Shown here piece by piece: positions 38,531 through 48,621 of a DNA stretch of 64,000 nucleotides. Numbering within the stretch: the stretch's first letter is position 1; every line of letters starts with the position of its first letter. The notes under the pieces are model-generated. The model ran no database searches, was not told the origin of the DNA, and saw only the letters and a program-made list of their open reading frames with translations. The position numbers and the translations under genes were made by a program. The DNA comes from Actinobacillus minor NM305 (lineage in GTDB: Bacteria > Pseudomonadota > Gammaproteobacteria > Enterobacterales > Pasteurellaceae), in the NCBI RefSeq assembly GCF_000175195.1, contig NZ_ACQL01000106.1:80754-144753 (forward strand). The letters run 5' to 3'.

Positions 38531-40678
38531 ATGAAATTCAAACACAGTGTCATTTATACGGCATTATTTGCTATTCCGGTTATTGCACAGGCTGAAACAA
38601 CTAGCGAAGCAACTCTTGAACAGGTTGATGTTGTTTCACAATTTGAAAAAGCAAAAGCAGCGGGCGATAAGCAAAAAGAAATCGTTAATTTAAGCTTATT
38701 AGGTCGCCAAACGGCTTTTACCTCGCCTATTGCAGTGGTTAATTATGATGAAAAAGCATTTGAAGATAAATCGCCTCGTAACATTGTTGATGTGATTGCG
38801 AAAACAGATGCTTCTGTGATGAATTTTGGTGGCGAAACGAATACTCTTTCAGGTGTTTATGTTCGCAATTTACAGCTTGATATGCGTCAAGTGAGTGTAA
38901 ACGGTTTGGCAGGGTTATATTCTACCTATAATTCTCCAACGGCAGGCGTAGCATCAGCTCAAATTATTAAAGGCGCATCTACGGCAACAACAGGTATGGA
39001 TCCAGAAGGTTCAGCCGGTGCAGCTATGAACATTGAAACCAAACGTGCAACCGATGAAGATATTAACAAAATTGGCTTTGGCTGGTTTAGTAATAACCGC
39101 TTGCAAGAAACTTTTGATTTTGGTCGCCGTTTTGGGGCAAATAAAGAGTGGGGGATTCGCATTAACGGGAAATATCGTGATGGCGATACCGCACGTGAAA
39201 ACTACGATGAATTAGCCAAAGAAATTGCGATTGGTGCAGATTATCGTGGCGATAAATTACGTGTCGGCGTAGATTATATGCACAATAAACGTGATACAAA
39301 TGGCGGTCGTGCAAGACTTCAAGATATGCAAAATCTTACTTACACCGTCCCTTCTGCGCCAAATGGTAAAACTAACCTTAATCCTGCTTGGATTGGACAA
39401 CGTACCGAAGATGAAACCATTATGGGGACATTCGAGTATGATTTACCTTATGGCATGATGCTTTCAGGGGGAATTGGTCATATGGAGTCGAAATATTCTG
39501 GCGCATTTGGTCAAATCACTTCGATTAAACAAAATGGCGACTTTAATGTTTCTGGTATTCGTGGCATTGATTTCCGTTCAAGAACAACAAGTGGTAATTT
39601 AAAATTAGAAGGCGAGCTAGAAACCGGCCCAGTGAAACATAACTGGAATATGGCGTATGATGAAGTACAACGTCAGCGTGATCACGATCAAAGTGCTAAA
39701 ACCAACGGTTCAATTAAAGGTGGTTCAATTTATAGTCCATCATTTACAGAATTGAAAAATTTTGATTTAACCCCAACAGAACAAAGTACTGATACAAAAT
39801 TAACCGCAAGAAGTTTTGCTTTATCAGATACGCTTGGTTTTATTGAAAACACACTTCGATTAACGCTAGGCGGACGCTTCCAATGGATTAAACAGCAAGA
39901 TAAGAGCGAGAATACAACGTTAAAAGCGGATCGCTTTAGTCCAATGGTTACGCTAGCTTATGTGCCAAACCCAAATTTGGTGCTATATGGTAACTATTTA
40001 GAGGATTTAGAACCGGGGAATGCCGATCCGGACACAGGCGAGATGAATAGCCCACGCGTGAGCAAACAAATTGAGGTGGGAGTTCGTAAAAACTGGCAAG
40101 ACTGGCTGACTTCTACGTTAAGCGTTTATCAAATTTCACGTCCTGGTATTATTCGTGGAGCTAAAGGCACAGCCTTAGCAGATCAGGCAGGCAAAGAACA
40201 CGGGAAAGAACGTAACCGTGGCGTAGAACTTAATGTGTATGCAAGTTTATTGGATAATACCTTACGCCCAGCGTTAGGTTTAACTTACAACCAAGCGAAA
40301 GTTTTTGATTTCCCAACTTATAAAGATGTGATTGTTGATGGCGTTCAAGTAACAAGCCCTCGTTGGATTGCTAAAGCTGGGGTAGAGTGGGATACGCCAT
40401 TTATCCAAAATTTAACATTAAATGCGGCGTTACAGTATTATGGCAAATCGTATCAAGATACGGCGGCAAATTATAAATTGCCTTCATATACTACGGTTGA
40501 TCTTGGTGCCAAATATGTTGTACGAGTGGCAGAAAAACAACATTTAACGCTACGTGCGGGCGTAGATAACCTCTTCAATAAACATTATTGGCAGGTACAA
40601 CGTGGTCTATATGACCGTAGTTTTGCCGTGTTAGGTATGCCACGTACTTATTGGGCGAATATGGAGTACTCGTTCTAG
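38531..40678 (+). CDS. TonB-dependent siderophore receptor
   Basis: Outer-membrane active transporter for ferric siderophores. The 715-residue protein has a signal peptide (MKFKHSVIYTALFAIPVIAQA), an N-terminal TonB box region (EQVDVVSQ), a plug domain with SPRNIVDVIAKTDASV and SAQIIKGASTATTGMDPEGSAG, and a barrel ending in WANMEYSF with the terminal Phe. The plug resembles FhuE/ferrichrome-type receptors, but the ligand cannot be read from sequence. I start at ATG 38531 after AGGATT; an upstream in-frame ATG (38468) overlaps the Fur-like box. The siderophore ABC genes at 46.9-50.5 kb are possible partners. Confidence 0.92.
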   Translation: MKFKHSVIYTALFAIPVIAQAETTSEATLEQVDVVSQFEKAKAAGDKQKEIVNLSLLGRQTAFTSPIAVVNYDEKAFEDKSPRNIVDVIAKTDASVMNFGGETNTLSGVYVRNLQLDMRQVSVNGLAGLYSTYNSPTAGVASAQIIKGASTATTGMDPEGSAGAAMNIETKRATDEDINKIGFGWFSNNRLQETFDFGRRFGANKEWGIRINGKYRDGDTARENYDELAKEIAIGADYRGDKLRVGVDYMHNKRDTNGGRARLQDMQNLTYTVPSAPNGKTNLNPAWIGQRTEDETIMGTFEYDLPYGMMLSGGIGHMESKYSGAFGQITSIKQNGDFNVSGIRGIDFRSRTTSGNLKLEGELETGPVKHNWNMAYDEVQRQRDHDQSAKTNGSIKGGSIYSPSFTELKNFDLTPTEQSTDTKLTARSFALSDTLGFIENTLRLTLGGRFQWIKQQDKSENTTLKADRFSPMVTLAYVPNPNLVLYGNYLEDLEPGNADPDTGEMNSPRVSKQIEVGVRKNWQDWLTSTLSVYQISRPGIIRGAKGTALADQAGKEHGKERNRGVELNVYASLLDNTLRPALGLTYNQAKVFDFPTYKDVIVDGVQVTSPRWIAKAGVEWDTPFIQNLTLNAALQYYGKSYQDTAANYKLPSYTTVDLGAKYVVRVAEKQHLTLRAGVDNLFNKHYWQVQRGLYDRSFAVLGMPRTYWANMEYSF

Positions 40679-40708
40679 TTTAAGCGCCTAAAACACTATT
40701 TTATTTAC

Positions 40709-40768
40709 AAGCGGTTGAATTTTTCTTAATCTTTGCATTTACAAAAATTTTGAGAAATTTAACCGCTT
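40709..40768 (+). terminator. inverted USS pair after the TonB receptor gene
   Basis: AAGCGGTT (40709-40716) and AACCGCTT (40761-40768), with internal complementarity (AATTTTTCT against AGAAATTT). A long, loose hairpin; terminator role is weaker than at other pairs. Confidence 0.6.
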
Positions 40769-40786
40769 TATTTTCTAGGAAAAAAG

Positions 40787-41959
40787 ATGATTTCACGACA
40801 ATCTTATCGCCGGCTTTCTTTATTAAGAGTGCTGGCGTTTTCACTTTCAGCTTTTATTTTTAATACAACAGAATTTGTGCCTGTCGCATTACTCTCAGAT
40901 ATAGCAGCGAGTTTCCAAATGGAAACCGCAACCACGGGGTTGATGATTACAGTGTATGCGTGGGTAGTATTTTTGTTTTCTCTGCCATTGATGTTACTTA
41001 CCGCTAAAATGGAGCGTAAAAGTTTACTGATTAAGCTCTTTATTTTGTTTATAGCGAGTCATATTTTGTCGGTATTTGCTTGGAATTTCTGGGTTCTCTT
41101 GGTTTCTCGTATTGGTATTGCTTTTGCTCATGCGGTATTTTGGTCAATTACTGCATCGTTGGTTATTCGTGTTGCGCCTAAAGATAAAAAACAGCAAGCC
41201 TTAGGTTTATTAGCGTTGGGTAGCTCACTAGCCATGATTTTAGGCTTGCCTTTAGGCAGAATGATTGGGCAGATGTTAGATTGGCGTTCCACCTTTGCGG
41301 TAATAGGCGTTATTGCCTTTATCGTGATGTTAGTGATGTGGAAATTATTGCCTCATCTACCAAGCCAAAATGCAGGATCGCTATCAAGCTTACCGATTTT
41401 ATTTAAACGACCAATGCTTGTCGGGATTTACCTTTTGGTTGCAGTAATTATTTCGGGACATTTCACTGGGTATAGTTATATTGAGCCTTTTGTGATGAAC
41501 ATTAGCCGAATCTCGCCTGAGATGGCGACAGTTGTGTTATTAGTTTTTGGGCTGGCAGGTATTTTGGCTAGTATGTTGTTTGGTCGTTTATATGCAAAAT
41601 CGCCTCGCATATTTATCAGTAGCGCAATTCTGTTGATTAGCTTTATGCAACTACTATTATTGCCACTCGGACACTATGAGTGGGTTCTTTTCCCTCTGGT
41701 TTTCATTTGGGGTGTGGGCATTACCGCCGTGAGTATTGCACTACAAATGAAAGTGTTGCAATTAGCACCAGATGCAACAGATGTAGCCACCGCCATTTAT
41801 TCAGGGATTTATAATATCGGTATTGGTTCCGGTGCGTTAATTGGAAGTGTTGTCATGAATAAAATTGGCTTAGCCGAGATTGGCTTTGTTGGTGGTGGAT
41901 TAGCGTTGATTGGACTGTTATGGTTTAGACATATTTCATTGAAATTTGAACAGAAGTAA
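40787..41959 (+). CDS. sotB: MFS sugar efflux transporter SotB
   Basis: Twelve-segment major facilitator of the SotB/YdeA group, which exports arabinose and other sugars. The 390-residue protein starts with RVLAFSLSAFIFNTTEFVPVALLSDIA in parts, the strongly conserved opening of this group, has KMERKSLLIKLFIL after the second loop, and ends with KIGLAEIGFVGG. AGGAA precedes the ATG. Single gene behind an inverted USS pair. The name follows family similarity; actual substrate is unproven. Confidence 0.88.
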   Translation: MISRQSYRRLSLLRVLAFSLSAFIFNTTEFVPVALLSDIAASFQMETATTGLMITVYAWVVFLFSLPLMLLTAKMERKSLLIKLFILFIASHILSVFAWNFWVLLVSRIGIAFAHAVFWSITASLVIRVAPKDKKQQALGLLALGSSLAMILGLPLGRMIGQMLDWRSTFAVIGVIAFIVMLVMWKLLPHLPSQNAGSLSSLPILFKRPMLVGIYLLVAVIISGHFTGYSYIEPFVMNISRISPEMATVVLLVFGLAGILASMLFGRLYAKSPRIFISSAILLISFMQLLLLPLGHYEWVLFPLVFIWGVGITAVSIALQMKVLQLAPDATDVATAIYSGIYNIGIGSGALIGSVVMNKIGLAEIGFVGGGLALIGLLWFRHISLKFEQK

Positions 41960-42037
41960 AGAATAGATAATAGTTTATTACACAGTAAAGTTAGAGTAAT
42001 CGGGGATAATCATTTACAAAGGTTATCAATACAACCT

Positions 42038-42116
42038 TTGTGGAACGGTGAAGGATTCCTTATAATATGAAGGGCACACAGCTACACGTAAAGGATATTA
42101 TCTAGGTAGCTAGATA
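42038..42116 (+). promoter_or_regulatory. promoter-like site and hairpin before yciH
   Basis: TTGTGG, 17 bases and TATAAT (42061-42066) form a fair promoter. Downstream TATCTAG/CTAGATA around GTAG (42099-42116) is a compact hairpin in the leader. Further upstream ACAAAGGTT/AACCTTTGT (about 42016-42041) is another. No gene seen in the 212-base gap. Confidence 0.45.
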
Positions 42117-42171
42117 TAATTAAGACTATTGTTTAGTTTTTTGATAATAACATTATAAGAAGGGAGGATGT

Positions 42172-42483
42172 ATGACGTTAGTTTATTCTACAGAAATAGG
42201 GCGTATAAAACCGGAAGAGGAGAAAATAACTTGCTCTAAAGGCGATGGTATTGTTCGTATCCAACGTCAAAAAAGTGGTCGGAAAGGAAAAGGGGTTTGC
42301 ATTATTACAGGGTTAGATCTTGAAGATGCCGAATTAAAACTACTTGCCGCAGAGCTGAAAAAACGTAGTGGTGTTGGTGGTTCAGTTAAAGATGGGGCAA
42401 TAGAGATACAAGGCGATAATCGAGATTTACTCAAGCAATTACTAGAACAAAAGGGCTTCAAGGTTAAGTTTGCTGGTGGATAA
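42172..42483 (+). CDS. yciH: SUI1-like translation factor YciH
   Basis: Bacterial homologue of eIF1/SUI1, proposed to affect initiation fidelity. The 103-residue protein has VRIQRQKSGRKGKGVCIITGLDL and LKKRSGVGGSVKDGAIEIQGD, the SUI1 core. GGGAGG precedes the ATG. Convergent with asnS across a shared terminator. Confidence 0.93.
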   Translation: MTLVYSTEIGRIKPEEEKITCSKGDGIVRIQRQKSGRKGKGVCIITGLDLEDAELKLLAAELKKRSGVGGSVKDGAIEIQGDNRDLLKQLLEQKGFKVKFAGG

Positions 42484-42500
42484 AGAACATAGTAATAAAA

Positions 42501-42535
42501 ATAAAGGCTTAAAAAATCTAAGCCTTTATCTTTTA
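42501..42535. terminator. bidirectional terminator between yciH and asnS
   Basis: ATAAAGGCTTA (42501-42511) pairs perfectly with TAAGCCTTTAT (42519-42529), with T-rich sequence after it on either strand. Confidence 0.9.
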
Positions 42536-42547
42536 CTTATAACTTAA

Positions 42548-43951
42548 TTAGAAACTCGCATTACGTGGAGTTCGTGGGAATGGAATCACCTCACGAATAT
42601 TTTGTAAACCGGTTACATATACGATTAAACGCTCAAAGCCTAAACCAAAGCCTGAGTGTTGCACTGTATCATAACGGCGTAAATCACGATACCACCAGTA
42701 ATCTTCAGGGTTTAAGCCCATTTCTACCATTCGTTTATCTAACACATCTAAACGTTCTTCACGTTGTGAACCACCGATGATTTCACCGATTCCCGGGGCT
42801 AGAACGTCCATTGCGGCAACGGTTTTACCATCATCATTTAAACGCATATAGAATGCTTTAATATCTTTCGGATAGTTTTTCACGACTACCGGCGATTTAA
42901 AGTATTCTTCTGCAAGGAAACGTTCATGTTCAGAAGAGAGATCGATACCCCAAGAAACCGGGAATTCAAACTCTTTACCTGATTTAAGTAAAACTTCAAT
43001 CGCATCGGTATAGTCAATTTGAGCGAAGTCTGAATTAATAAAGTTCTCTAAACGGCTGATTACCGTGTTATCAACGTGTTTCTCGAAGAATTTTAAGTCA
43101 TCTTTACGTTCTTCAAGTACTGCATGGAACACATATTTCAACATATCTTCAGCCAGTTTTGCATTATCCGCTAAGGTTGCAAACGCAAATTCAGGCTCAA
43201 CCATCCAGAATTCTGCTAAGTGACGAGTTGTATTTGAGTTTTCTGCACGGAATGTTGGACCAAAGGTATAGACTTTGCTTAATGCACAAGCATAGGTTTC
43301 GCCGTTTAACTGACCAGATACGGTTAAGAAAGACTCTTTACCAAAGAAATCTTGGCTGAAATCGACTTTGCCATTTTCACCCCGTGGTAAATTTTCTAAA
43401 TCTAAGGTCGAAACACGGAACATTTCGCCCGCACCTTCTGTATCTGAAGCGGTGATTAACGGCGTTGCAACCCAATAGAAACCTTGCTCGTGGAAGAAAC
43501 GGTGAATTGCTTGGGCTAAACAGTGACGCACACGCGCTACCGCACCGATTAAGTTCGTACGAGGGCGTAAGTGTGCAACTTCGCGTAAGTATTCAATAGA
43601 GTGGCGTTTTGCTGCCATCGGATAAGTATCAGGATCTTCAACCCACCCCACGACTTCAACAGATTTTGCTTGTAATTCAACCGCTTGTCCTTCTGCTGGA
43701 GATTCAACGATAACCCCCGTTACAATCACAGAACAGCCTGCAGTTAAGCGTAATACTTCATCTTGATAATTAGCGAGGTCATTATTGATGATCGCTTGAA
43801 TAGGGTCAAAACACGAACCATCATATACGGCTAAGAATGATAAACCGGCTTTAGAATCACGGCGGGTACGAACCCAACCGCGAACAGAAATTTCTTCCCC
43901 TACGGCAACTTTACCTGAAAGAACTTCTGAAATTGTTGGAAATTTAGACAT
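42548..43951 (-). CDS. asnS: asparaginyl-tRNA synthetase
   Basis: Class IIb synthetase charging tRNA-Asn. The 467-residue protein has an OB-fold anticodon domain ([17 protein letters not shown]), class II motif 2 ([26 protein letters not shown] in parts) and motif 3 ([15 protein letters not shown]). Length matches E. coli (466). A weak AAAGG precedes the ATG. Confidence 0.98.
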   Translation of the reverse strand: MSKFPTISEVLSGKVAVGEEISVRGWVRTRRDSKAGLSFLAVYDGSCFDPIQAIINNDLANYQDEVLRLTAGCSVIVTGVIVESPAEGQAVELQAKSVEVVGWVEDPDTYPMAAKRHSIEYLREVAHLRPRTNLIGAVARVRHCLAQAIHRFFHEQGFYWVATPLITASDTEGAGEMFRVSTLDLENLPRGENGKVDFSQDFFGKESFLTVSGQLNGETYACALSKVYTFGPTFRAENSNTTRHLAEFWMVEPEFAFATLADNAKLAEDMLKYVFHAVLEERKDDLKFFEKHVDNTVISRLENFINSDFAQIDYTDAIEVLLKSGKEFEFPVSWGIDLSSEHERFLAEEYFKSPVVVKNYPKDIKAFYMRLNDDGKTVAAMDVLAPGIGEIIGGSQREERLDVLDKRMVEMGLNPEDYWWYRDLRRYDTVQHSGFGLGFERLIVYVTGLQNIREVIPFPRTPRNASF

Positions 43952-44041
43952 AAATATATACCTTTTATACTAAAATGGAATTAAAAAGTCTGTAAAGCAT
44001 TTCTGAAAACGCTAGATTATAGTGAAAAAAATAGTCTAATG

Positions 44042-44066
44042 CTAGGCATATCAGCCATATGCCTAG
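44042..44066 (-). terminator. hairpin after the SH3-domain protein gene
   Basis: CTAGGCATAT and ATATGCCTAG form a perfect 10-bp stem just downstream of the stop. A run of seven T on the minus strand begins about 12 bases later. Confidence 0.6.
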
Positions 44067-44079
44067 TAAATGTTAAGTA

Positions 44080-44688
44080 TTATGACCAACCATTATTACG
44101 TTTACGGCGAGGAAGAATGAACGGAAGAATAAGCCCTAGAATTAAGCCAACAACCAAGACAGAGCCACCATAAATAAAATATTGAATAGCAATAGCACGC
44201 TTCTCGCTATCTTGCATGGTTTCTAGGCTGCGATTTTTATTCTTTAAAATTTCAACTTCACGTTTTAATTGTGCATTTTCAGCAAGAAGATCGCTGGTCT
44301 GTTTTTCAGCATCTTGGCTACGTCTTTGCATTTCAACCGTACGTTGTTGCCAATCACTGTCAATTTTACCTAATTTTGTGCTCAATTCTTGAACTTGTTG
44401 CTGTAATTGAGGAATTAAATCTTTAGGGCTTGCTGTTTGAGAGATCTCTGACGCTAATACCCAACCTTCACGATTACGGCTATCTCTGACCAACACAAAA
44501 CGATCTTTTCGGTCTAAGACAGTAATTTTTTCACCCGCTTGAATTGCGCCTGAAATTTTATATTGGTCACCAGCCCCTTTACGCATATAGGTGCTTAGAT
44601 TTTCAGTAATGTAATCTGCAGAAAAAGCAGGAAGTGTTGAGCCGAGTAAAAAAGAGGCAATAACAGCCTTACGTAAATTTTTTGTCAT
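44080..44688 (-). CDS. SH3-domain membrane protein of the YgiM type
   Basis: A 202-residue envelope protein of the TIGR04211 type. It has a signal peptide (MTKNLRKAVIASFLLGSTLPAFSA in parts), a bacterial SH3 domain (about 28-85, TYMRKGAGDQYKISGAIQAG), a long coiled coil (about 95-165) and one C-terminal membrane helix (about 170-192) with a basic tail RRKRNN. Function uncertain; in E. coli linked to the envelope. It lies downstream of the pit gene in the order DUF47-pit-SH3, which I recall as conserved in Haemophilus. Confidence 0.85.
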   Translation of the reverse strand: MTKNLRKAVIASFLLGSTLPAFSADYITENLSTYMRKGAGDQYKISGAIQAGEKITVLDRKDRFVLVRDSRNREGWVLASEISQTASPKDLIPQLQQQVQELSTKLGKIDSDWQQRTVEMQRRSQDAEKQTSDLLAENAQLKREVEILKNKNRSLETMQDSEKRAIAIQYFIYGGSVLVVGLILGLILPFILPRRKRNNGWS

Positions 44689-44790
44689 TAAAGAATCCTT
44701 ATTATATTGACTATCTTATTTCTAAAATATCAAGTCCTAATAGTTTAGAAATAAAATAGGGGAGCAGTATTTCTGCCCCCAACAAATTAG

Positions 44791-46062
44791 TTAATTAAAA
44801 ATAGCACTTAGGATATAGTAGAAAATAATTGAGAAAATCGCACCGGCAGGTAATGTAATTACCCAAGAGGCAATGATATTTCTAATAATCCCTAAGTTTA
44901 ATGCCGCAATACCGCGCGCAAAACCCACCCCTAAAATTGCGCCCACAAGGGTTTGAGTGGTAGAAATCGGTAAACCTGTACCAGATGCGATAACAACGGT
45001 AACCGCACAAGCAAATTGCGCTGCAAAACCACGGCTAGGCGTAAGCTCGGTAATACCGGTTCCAACTGTTGCCATCACCGTTTTTCCCATAATCGCCAAT
45101 CCGAGCACCATACCTAAGCCGCCAAGCGGTAATATCCAAGGCGCAAGTTGCGCTTTTGCTTGAATCATACCATTACTTGAAATAATCGACTCAACTGCAG
45201 CAAGCGGTCCGATAGCATTGGCAACGTCATTAGAGCCATGCGCAAACGCCATTGCGCAAGCGGTAATTAACATCAGTGTACTAAATATTTTTTCTACGCC
45301 GGCAAAGCCGTCTGTACCCACTTCACTAATTTTTCTCGAAAAAGAGGCACTACGGAAATAAAAGAAGCCGATTAGCACCGCAATTAAAGAAAAGATGAGC
45401 GATATGCCAACAGTCTCTAACGTAGAAAGATGCAAGCCTACGTGTTTTAACCCTTTAGAAACAGTAACAATCACTAAAATAAATACGGTAATTCCCATAT
45501 ACATAGGCCCATATTTTTTCGCCTGTAGCATTGGTTCTGAACGGTTAAAAATCAGCTTTTGTGAATTAATGAAAATAAAATAAGCCACCATTCCAGCTAA
45601 AACCGGTGTAATAAACCAGCTACCGATAATGCCACCTAATGCACCCCATTGAATGGATTCTGAGCCAATGGTAACCAGTGCAAAACCAATTACCGCACCA
45701 ATGATGGTGTGTGTTGCCGAAACCGGCCAGCCCATTTTGGTTGCCACAATCAGCCAAACACCAGAAGCGCAAAGTGAAGCCATCATACCTAAAACTAGAA
45801 TTTCAGGCTGTGAAATGAATGCTTGTGGTTGAATAATGCCGCTTTTGATTGTATCAGCAACTTCACCACCGGCAAGATAAGCGCCCGCCAATTCAAAAAT
45901 CATTGCAATGATAATTGCTTGTTTTACAGTGATTGTGCCTGAGCCTACCGATGTTCCCATTGAGTTTGATACATCATTTGCCCCAATCCCGAAAGCCATT
46001 AGAAAACCTAAAACGGCGGTTATAATAATTAGAATTGAGCCATACTGTTGTAATAATTCCAT
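44791..46062 (-). CDS. inorganic phosphate transporter, PiT family
   Basis: Low-affinity phosphate or metal-phosphate symporter. The 423-residue membrane protein holds the two PiT signatures: GANDVSNSMGTSVGSGTI near the N-terminus and AFAHGSNDVANAIGPLAA in the second half. About ten membrane segments. AAGGAG precedes the ATG. The stop of the DUF47 gene lies 11 bases upstream, so both form an operon. Confidence 0.93.
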   Translation of the reverse strand: MELLQQYGSILIIITAVLGFLMAFGIGANDVSNSMGTSVGSGTITVKQAIIIAMIFELAGAYLAGGEVADTIKSGIIQPQAFISQPEILVLGMMASLCASGVWLIVATKMGWPVSATHTIIGAVIGFALVTIGSESIQWGALGGIIGSWFITPVLAGMVAYFIFINSQKLIFNRSEPMLQAKKYGPMYMGITVFILVIVTVSKGLKHVGLHLSTLETVGISLIFSLIAVLIGFFYFRSASFSRKISEVGTDGFAGVEKIFSTLMLITACAMAFAHGSNDVANAIGPLAAVESIISSNGMIQAKAQLAPWILPLGGLGMVLGLAIMGKTVMATVGTGITELTPSRGFAAQFACAVTVVIASGTGLPISTTQTLVGAILGVGFARGIAALNLGIIRNIIASWVITLPAGAIFSIIFYYILSAIFN

Positions 46063-46073
46063 AAGATTACTCC

Positions 46074-46754
46074 TTATGCTCTAGCCAGCATCAGTTCAAT
46101 ACGTGAGCCTACTCGTTGCGCTTGCTCGGCAAGAATACTAATACGTTCAATGCATTTATATAAGAAAATTACATCTATAGGATTAAGATCTTTTTCTAAC
46201 CCTAATAATGTTCTGCGTAATACAACTTGTAATTGGTCTGTATCATCTTCGACTTTATCCAGTTCTAAAATCATGTTGTTTACAAATTTTAGCTCTCGAC
46301 CGCGGAAGCCAGTTTCAAGAAGTTCGTCTAATTCTTCAAGTACTTTTCTTACTTGGCGACAAGCATCTAAACTCCGTGATAAGAATTTTCTAAACGGTTC
46401 TTGCATTTGTTCTGGAATAAGTAATTGACGACCAAGAATACGGCCAGAAATATCTCTTGAATAGTTTGCTAATTTATCTAATTGAGTAACTAACTCTAAT
46501 AAGTCAGTACGTTCTACAGGAAGGAATAAACCACGTGGGAGCTTTAAACGAATTTCACGTTTTAAAGTATCGGCACGAAGTTCTAAATTGATGATTTGCG
46601 CTCTGACTTTTTCTGCTTCTTCCCAATCTTGCTTGAAAGTTGCTTCAAAAAAAGGCTCTAAGAGTTCACTACACTCAGTAACTTTACGTGAGTGTTTTTG
46701 TAGAGGTTTGAGTGGCGATTGTGCGAATAAACCTAAAATGTTATTCATTGCCAT
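46074..46754 (-). CDS. DUF47-family PhoU-like protein
   Basis: A 226-residue all-helical protein of the TIGR00153/DUF47 family, thought to regulate the PiT transporter encoded next to it. Typical parts are LKREIRLKLPRGLFLPVERTDLLEL in pieces, ELLETGFRGRELKFVNNMI and the end RISILAEQAQRVGSRIELMLA. GGAG precedes the ATG; the second Met (MNNILG) is possible. First gene of the DUF47-pit operon. Confidence 0.92.
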   Translation of the reverse strand: MAMNNILGLFAQSPLKPLQKHSRKVTECSELLEPFFEATFKQDWEEAEKVRAQIINLELRADTLKREIRLKLPRGLFLPVERTDLLELVTQLDKLANYSRDISGRILGRQLLIPEQMQEPFRKFLSRSLDACRQVRKVLEELDELLETGFRGRELKFVNNMILELDKVEDDTDQLQVVLRRTLLGLEKDLNPIDVIFLYKCIERISILAEQAQRVGSRIELMLARA

Positions 46755-46876
46755 AGGGAAATCTCCATTGTAAATAAATAAAATATGATTTTGTTAAACA
46801 CAAAATCTTGAACATTTTACTTGATATAACATGAAAGATCACGGAATAAATGAACGACCTCTACATATAAACGTTT

Positions 46877-46920
46877 GCGTTGAATAAAATTTATTTAGCG
46901 ATAAAAAATAAGCTCAACGC
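46877..46920 (-). terminator. stem-loop after the siderophore ABC operon
   Basis: GCGTTGA (46877-46883) pairs with TCAACGC (46914-46920) with an AT-rich interior that includes a T-run on the minus strand. It lies 5 bases past the ATPase stop. Confidence 0.5.
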
Positions 46921-46924
46921 CCTA

Positions 46925-47683
46925 TTAAATATGATGGATAACTAGTGGTTTACCTTGATGTTCTAGAACTTCTGCATCTAAATCAAAAATCGTTTTAAGA
47001 TTTTCTTCGGTAATAATTTCTTTTGGAGAACCGATCATCTTTATTCTACCGTTTTTCATCACAACAATCGTATCGGCATACGCTGCGGCCATATTGATAT
47101 CGTGAACAACCATGACCGTTGTCAAAGCAAGCTCATCGGTCAATTTTCTAAGGAGGCGCATCAGTTCTCGAGCATGATACATATCAAGGTTATTTAGTGG
47201 TTCATCGAGTAAGACGTGGCTAGTTTGTTGGCAAAAAGTCATGGCAATTAATGCTCTTTGGCGTTGTCCACCAGATAATTCACTTAAAAATCGATGCGAG
47301 AAACCTACCAAATCAAAACGTTGTAATGCTTCACCAATAATCTCATGATCAAGAGGTGTTATTTTCCCTTGATGATGTGGGTAGCGTCCAAACATCAGTA
47401 GATCTTTCACGGTAATACGACTATGAATCACATTATCTTGCGTTAGAATGGCAAGATTTTTAGCAATTTCTCGAGAAGGTGTGGTTGATATATTGCAATG
47501 ATCAAGAAAAATTTGACCGCTTTGTAATGGATTAAGGCGTGCAATCAGGGAAAGAAGGGTTGATTTTCCTGCACCATTTGCACCAATTAAGGCTGTAATA
47601 CCACCATCAGGAATGGATAAATTGATATTGTCTAAAATCGGAGTTTGACCAATATGATAAGAGAGATTTTTAACTTCAATCAT
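46925..47683 (-). CDS. iron-siderophore ABC transporter, ATP-binding protein
   Basis: The 252-residue ATPase has Walker A GANGAGKSTLLSL, signature LSGGQRQRALIA, Walker B VLLDEPLNNLD and the switch His in MVVHDINMAAAYAD. This is the FepC/FatE/VctC class. It overlaps the preceding permease by 4 bases (ATGA), so it is translationally coupled. Last gene of the four-gene operon. Confidence 0.94.
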   Translation of the reverse strand: MIEVKNLSYHIGQTPILDNINLSIPDGGITALIGANGAGKSTLLSLIARLNPLQSGQIFLDHCNISTTPSREIAKNLAILTQDNVIHSRITVKDLLMFGRYPHHQGKITPLDHEIIGEALQRFDLVGFSHRFLSELSGGQRQRALIAMTFCQQTSHVLLDEPLNNLDMYHARELMRLLRKLTDELALTTVMVVHDINMAAAYADTIVVMKNGRIKMIGSPKEIITEENLKTIFDLDAEVLEHQGKPLVIHHI

Positions 47684-48621
47684 TTTTGTTTTTTCAGCAT
47701 AAGATAAATAAAGACCAATCCACCTAATAACTCAATGACCACACTGAGCACACCTTGTAATTTGAATATTTGTTCAAAAAGCGTTTGTCCTAATACAAGG
47801 GTAATACCTGAAATCAAAAAAGTAAGTGGAATACGAACCGCATGGGACACCGTTGGACTAACAGCATTAACAATAGCACAGACTAATAAACCTAAAAAAA
47901 GAATAGGTCCAACTAATGCCGTAGAAACAGAAACCAATAGTGCACAGCAAATCAGAAGATGGCGTGAAAATTGATGATAATCAAGCCCTAATCCGATGGC
48001 TTGTTTTTTACCAAGTAAAAGCACATCTAGTTTGTGGCGTTGCTGCCAAATCCAGAACATACTTAATAGCGCAATAGTAATTCCGATAAAAAGCAAGGTT
48101 GGGTTTGCGGTGTTAAAACTGGCAAAAGACGAACTTTGTGCAACAGCAAATTCTTCAGGATCGATCATGCGTTGGAGTAGGTTATTCAGGCTCCTAAACA
48201 ATACACCAAATACGACACCGATCAGCAACATTCGAGTAAGATCACTATTTTCTTTCGTCAGCGTACGGAAGAGCAATAATGCACCGATTAACATTAGCCC
48301 AGTTTCAATAGCAAATTTAAAACTGATATCTAATAACGTAAATCCAATCCCACCAAGAAAATAAACTAATAGCGTTTGTGTAAGGAGATAAAGCGAATCA
48401 AAGCCTAAGATACTTGGCGTTAAAATCGGGTTATGTGTTAATGTTTGAAATAAAAGGGTTGAAACGCCAATCGTATAAGCAACCGTTAAGAGTAAAAGTA
48501 ATTTTTTTCCACGGAAAGGAATTACAAAATCCCAGTTACCATTGGCATTAAAAAGCATAAAGAATAAGCAACTACAAAGTAGAAGCAGTAGGGTAAAAGC
48601 GAGAATTCGTGTTGTTTTCAT
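47680..48621 (-). CDS. iron-siderophore ABC transporter permease (second)
   Basis: A 313-residue FecCD-family membrane protein with about nine segments. It keeps TPSILGFDSLYLLTQTLLVYF in parts, and the cytoplasmic coupling region GLDYHQFSRHLL and FLGLLVCAI. Pairs with the other permease to form the channel, as VctG with VctD or FatC with FatD. It overlaps neighbours by 4 bases on both sides. Confidence 0.92.
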   Translation of the reverse strand: MKTTRILAFTLLLLLCSCLFFMLFNANGNWDFVIPFRGKKLLLLLTVAYTIGVSTLLFQTLTHNPILTPSILGFDSLYLLTQTLLVYFLGGIGFTLLDISFKFAIETGLMLIGALLLFRTLTKENSDLTRMLLIGVVFGVLFRSLNNLLQRMIDPEEFAVAQSSSFASFNTANPTLLFIGITIALLSMFWIWQQRHKLDVLLLGKKQAIGLGLDYHQFSRHLLICCALLVSVSTALVGPILFLGLLVCAIVNAVSPTVSHAVRIPLTFLISGITLVLGQTLFEQIFKLQGVLSVVIELLGGLVFIYLMLKKQK

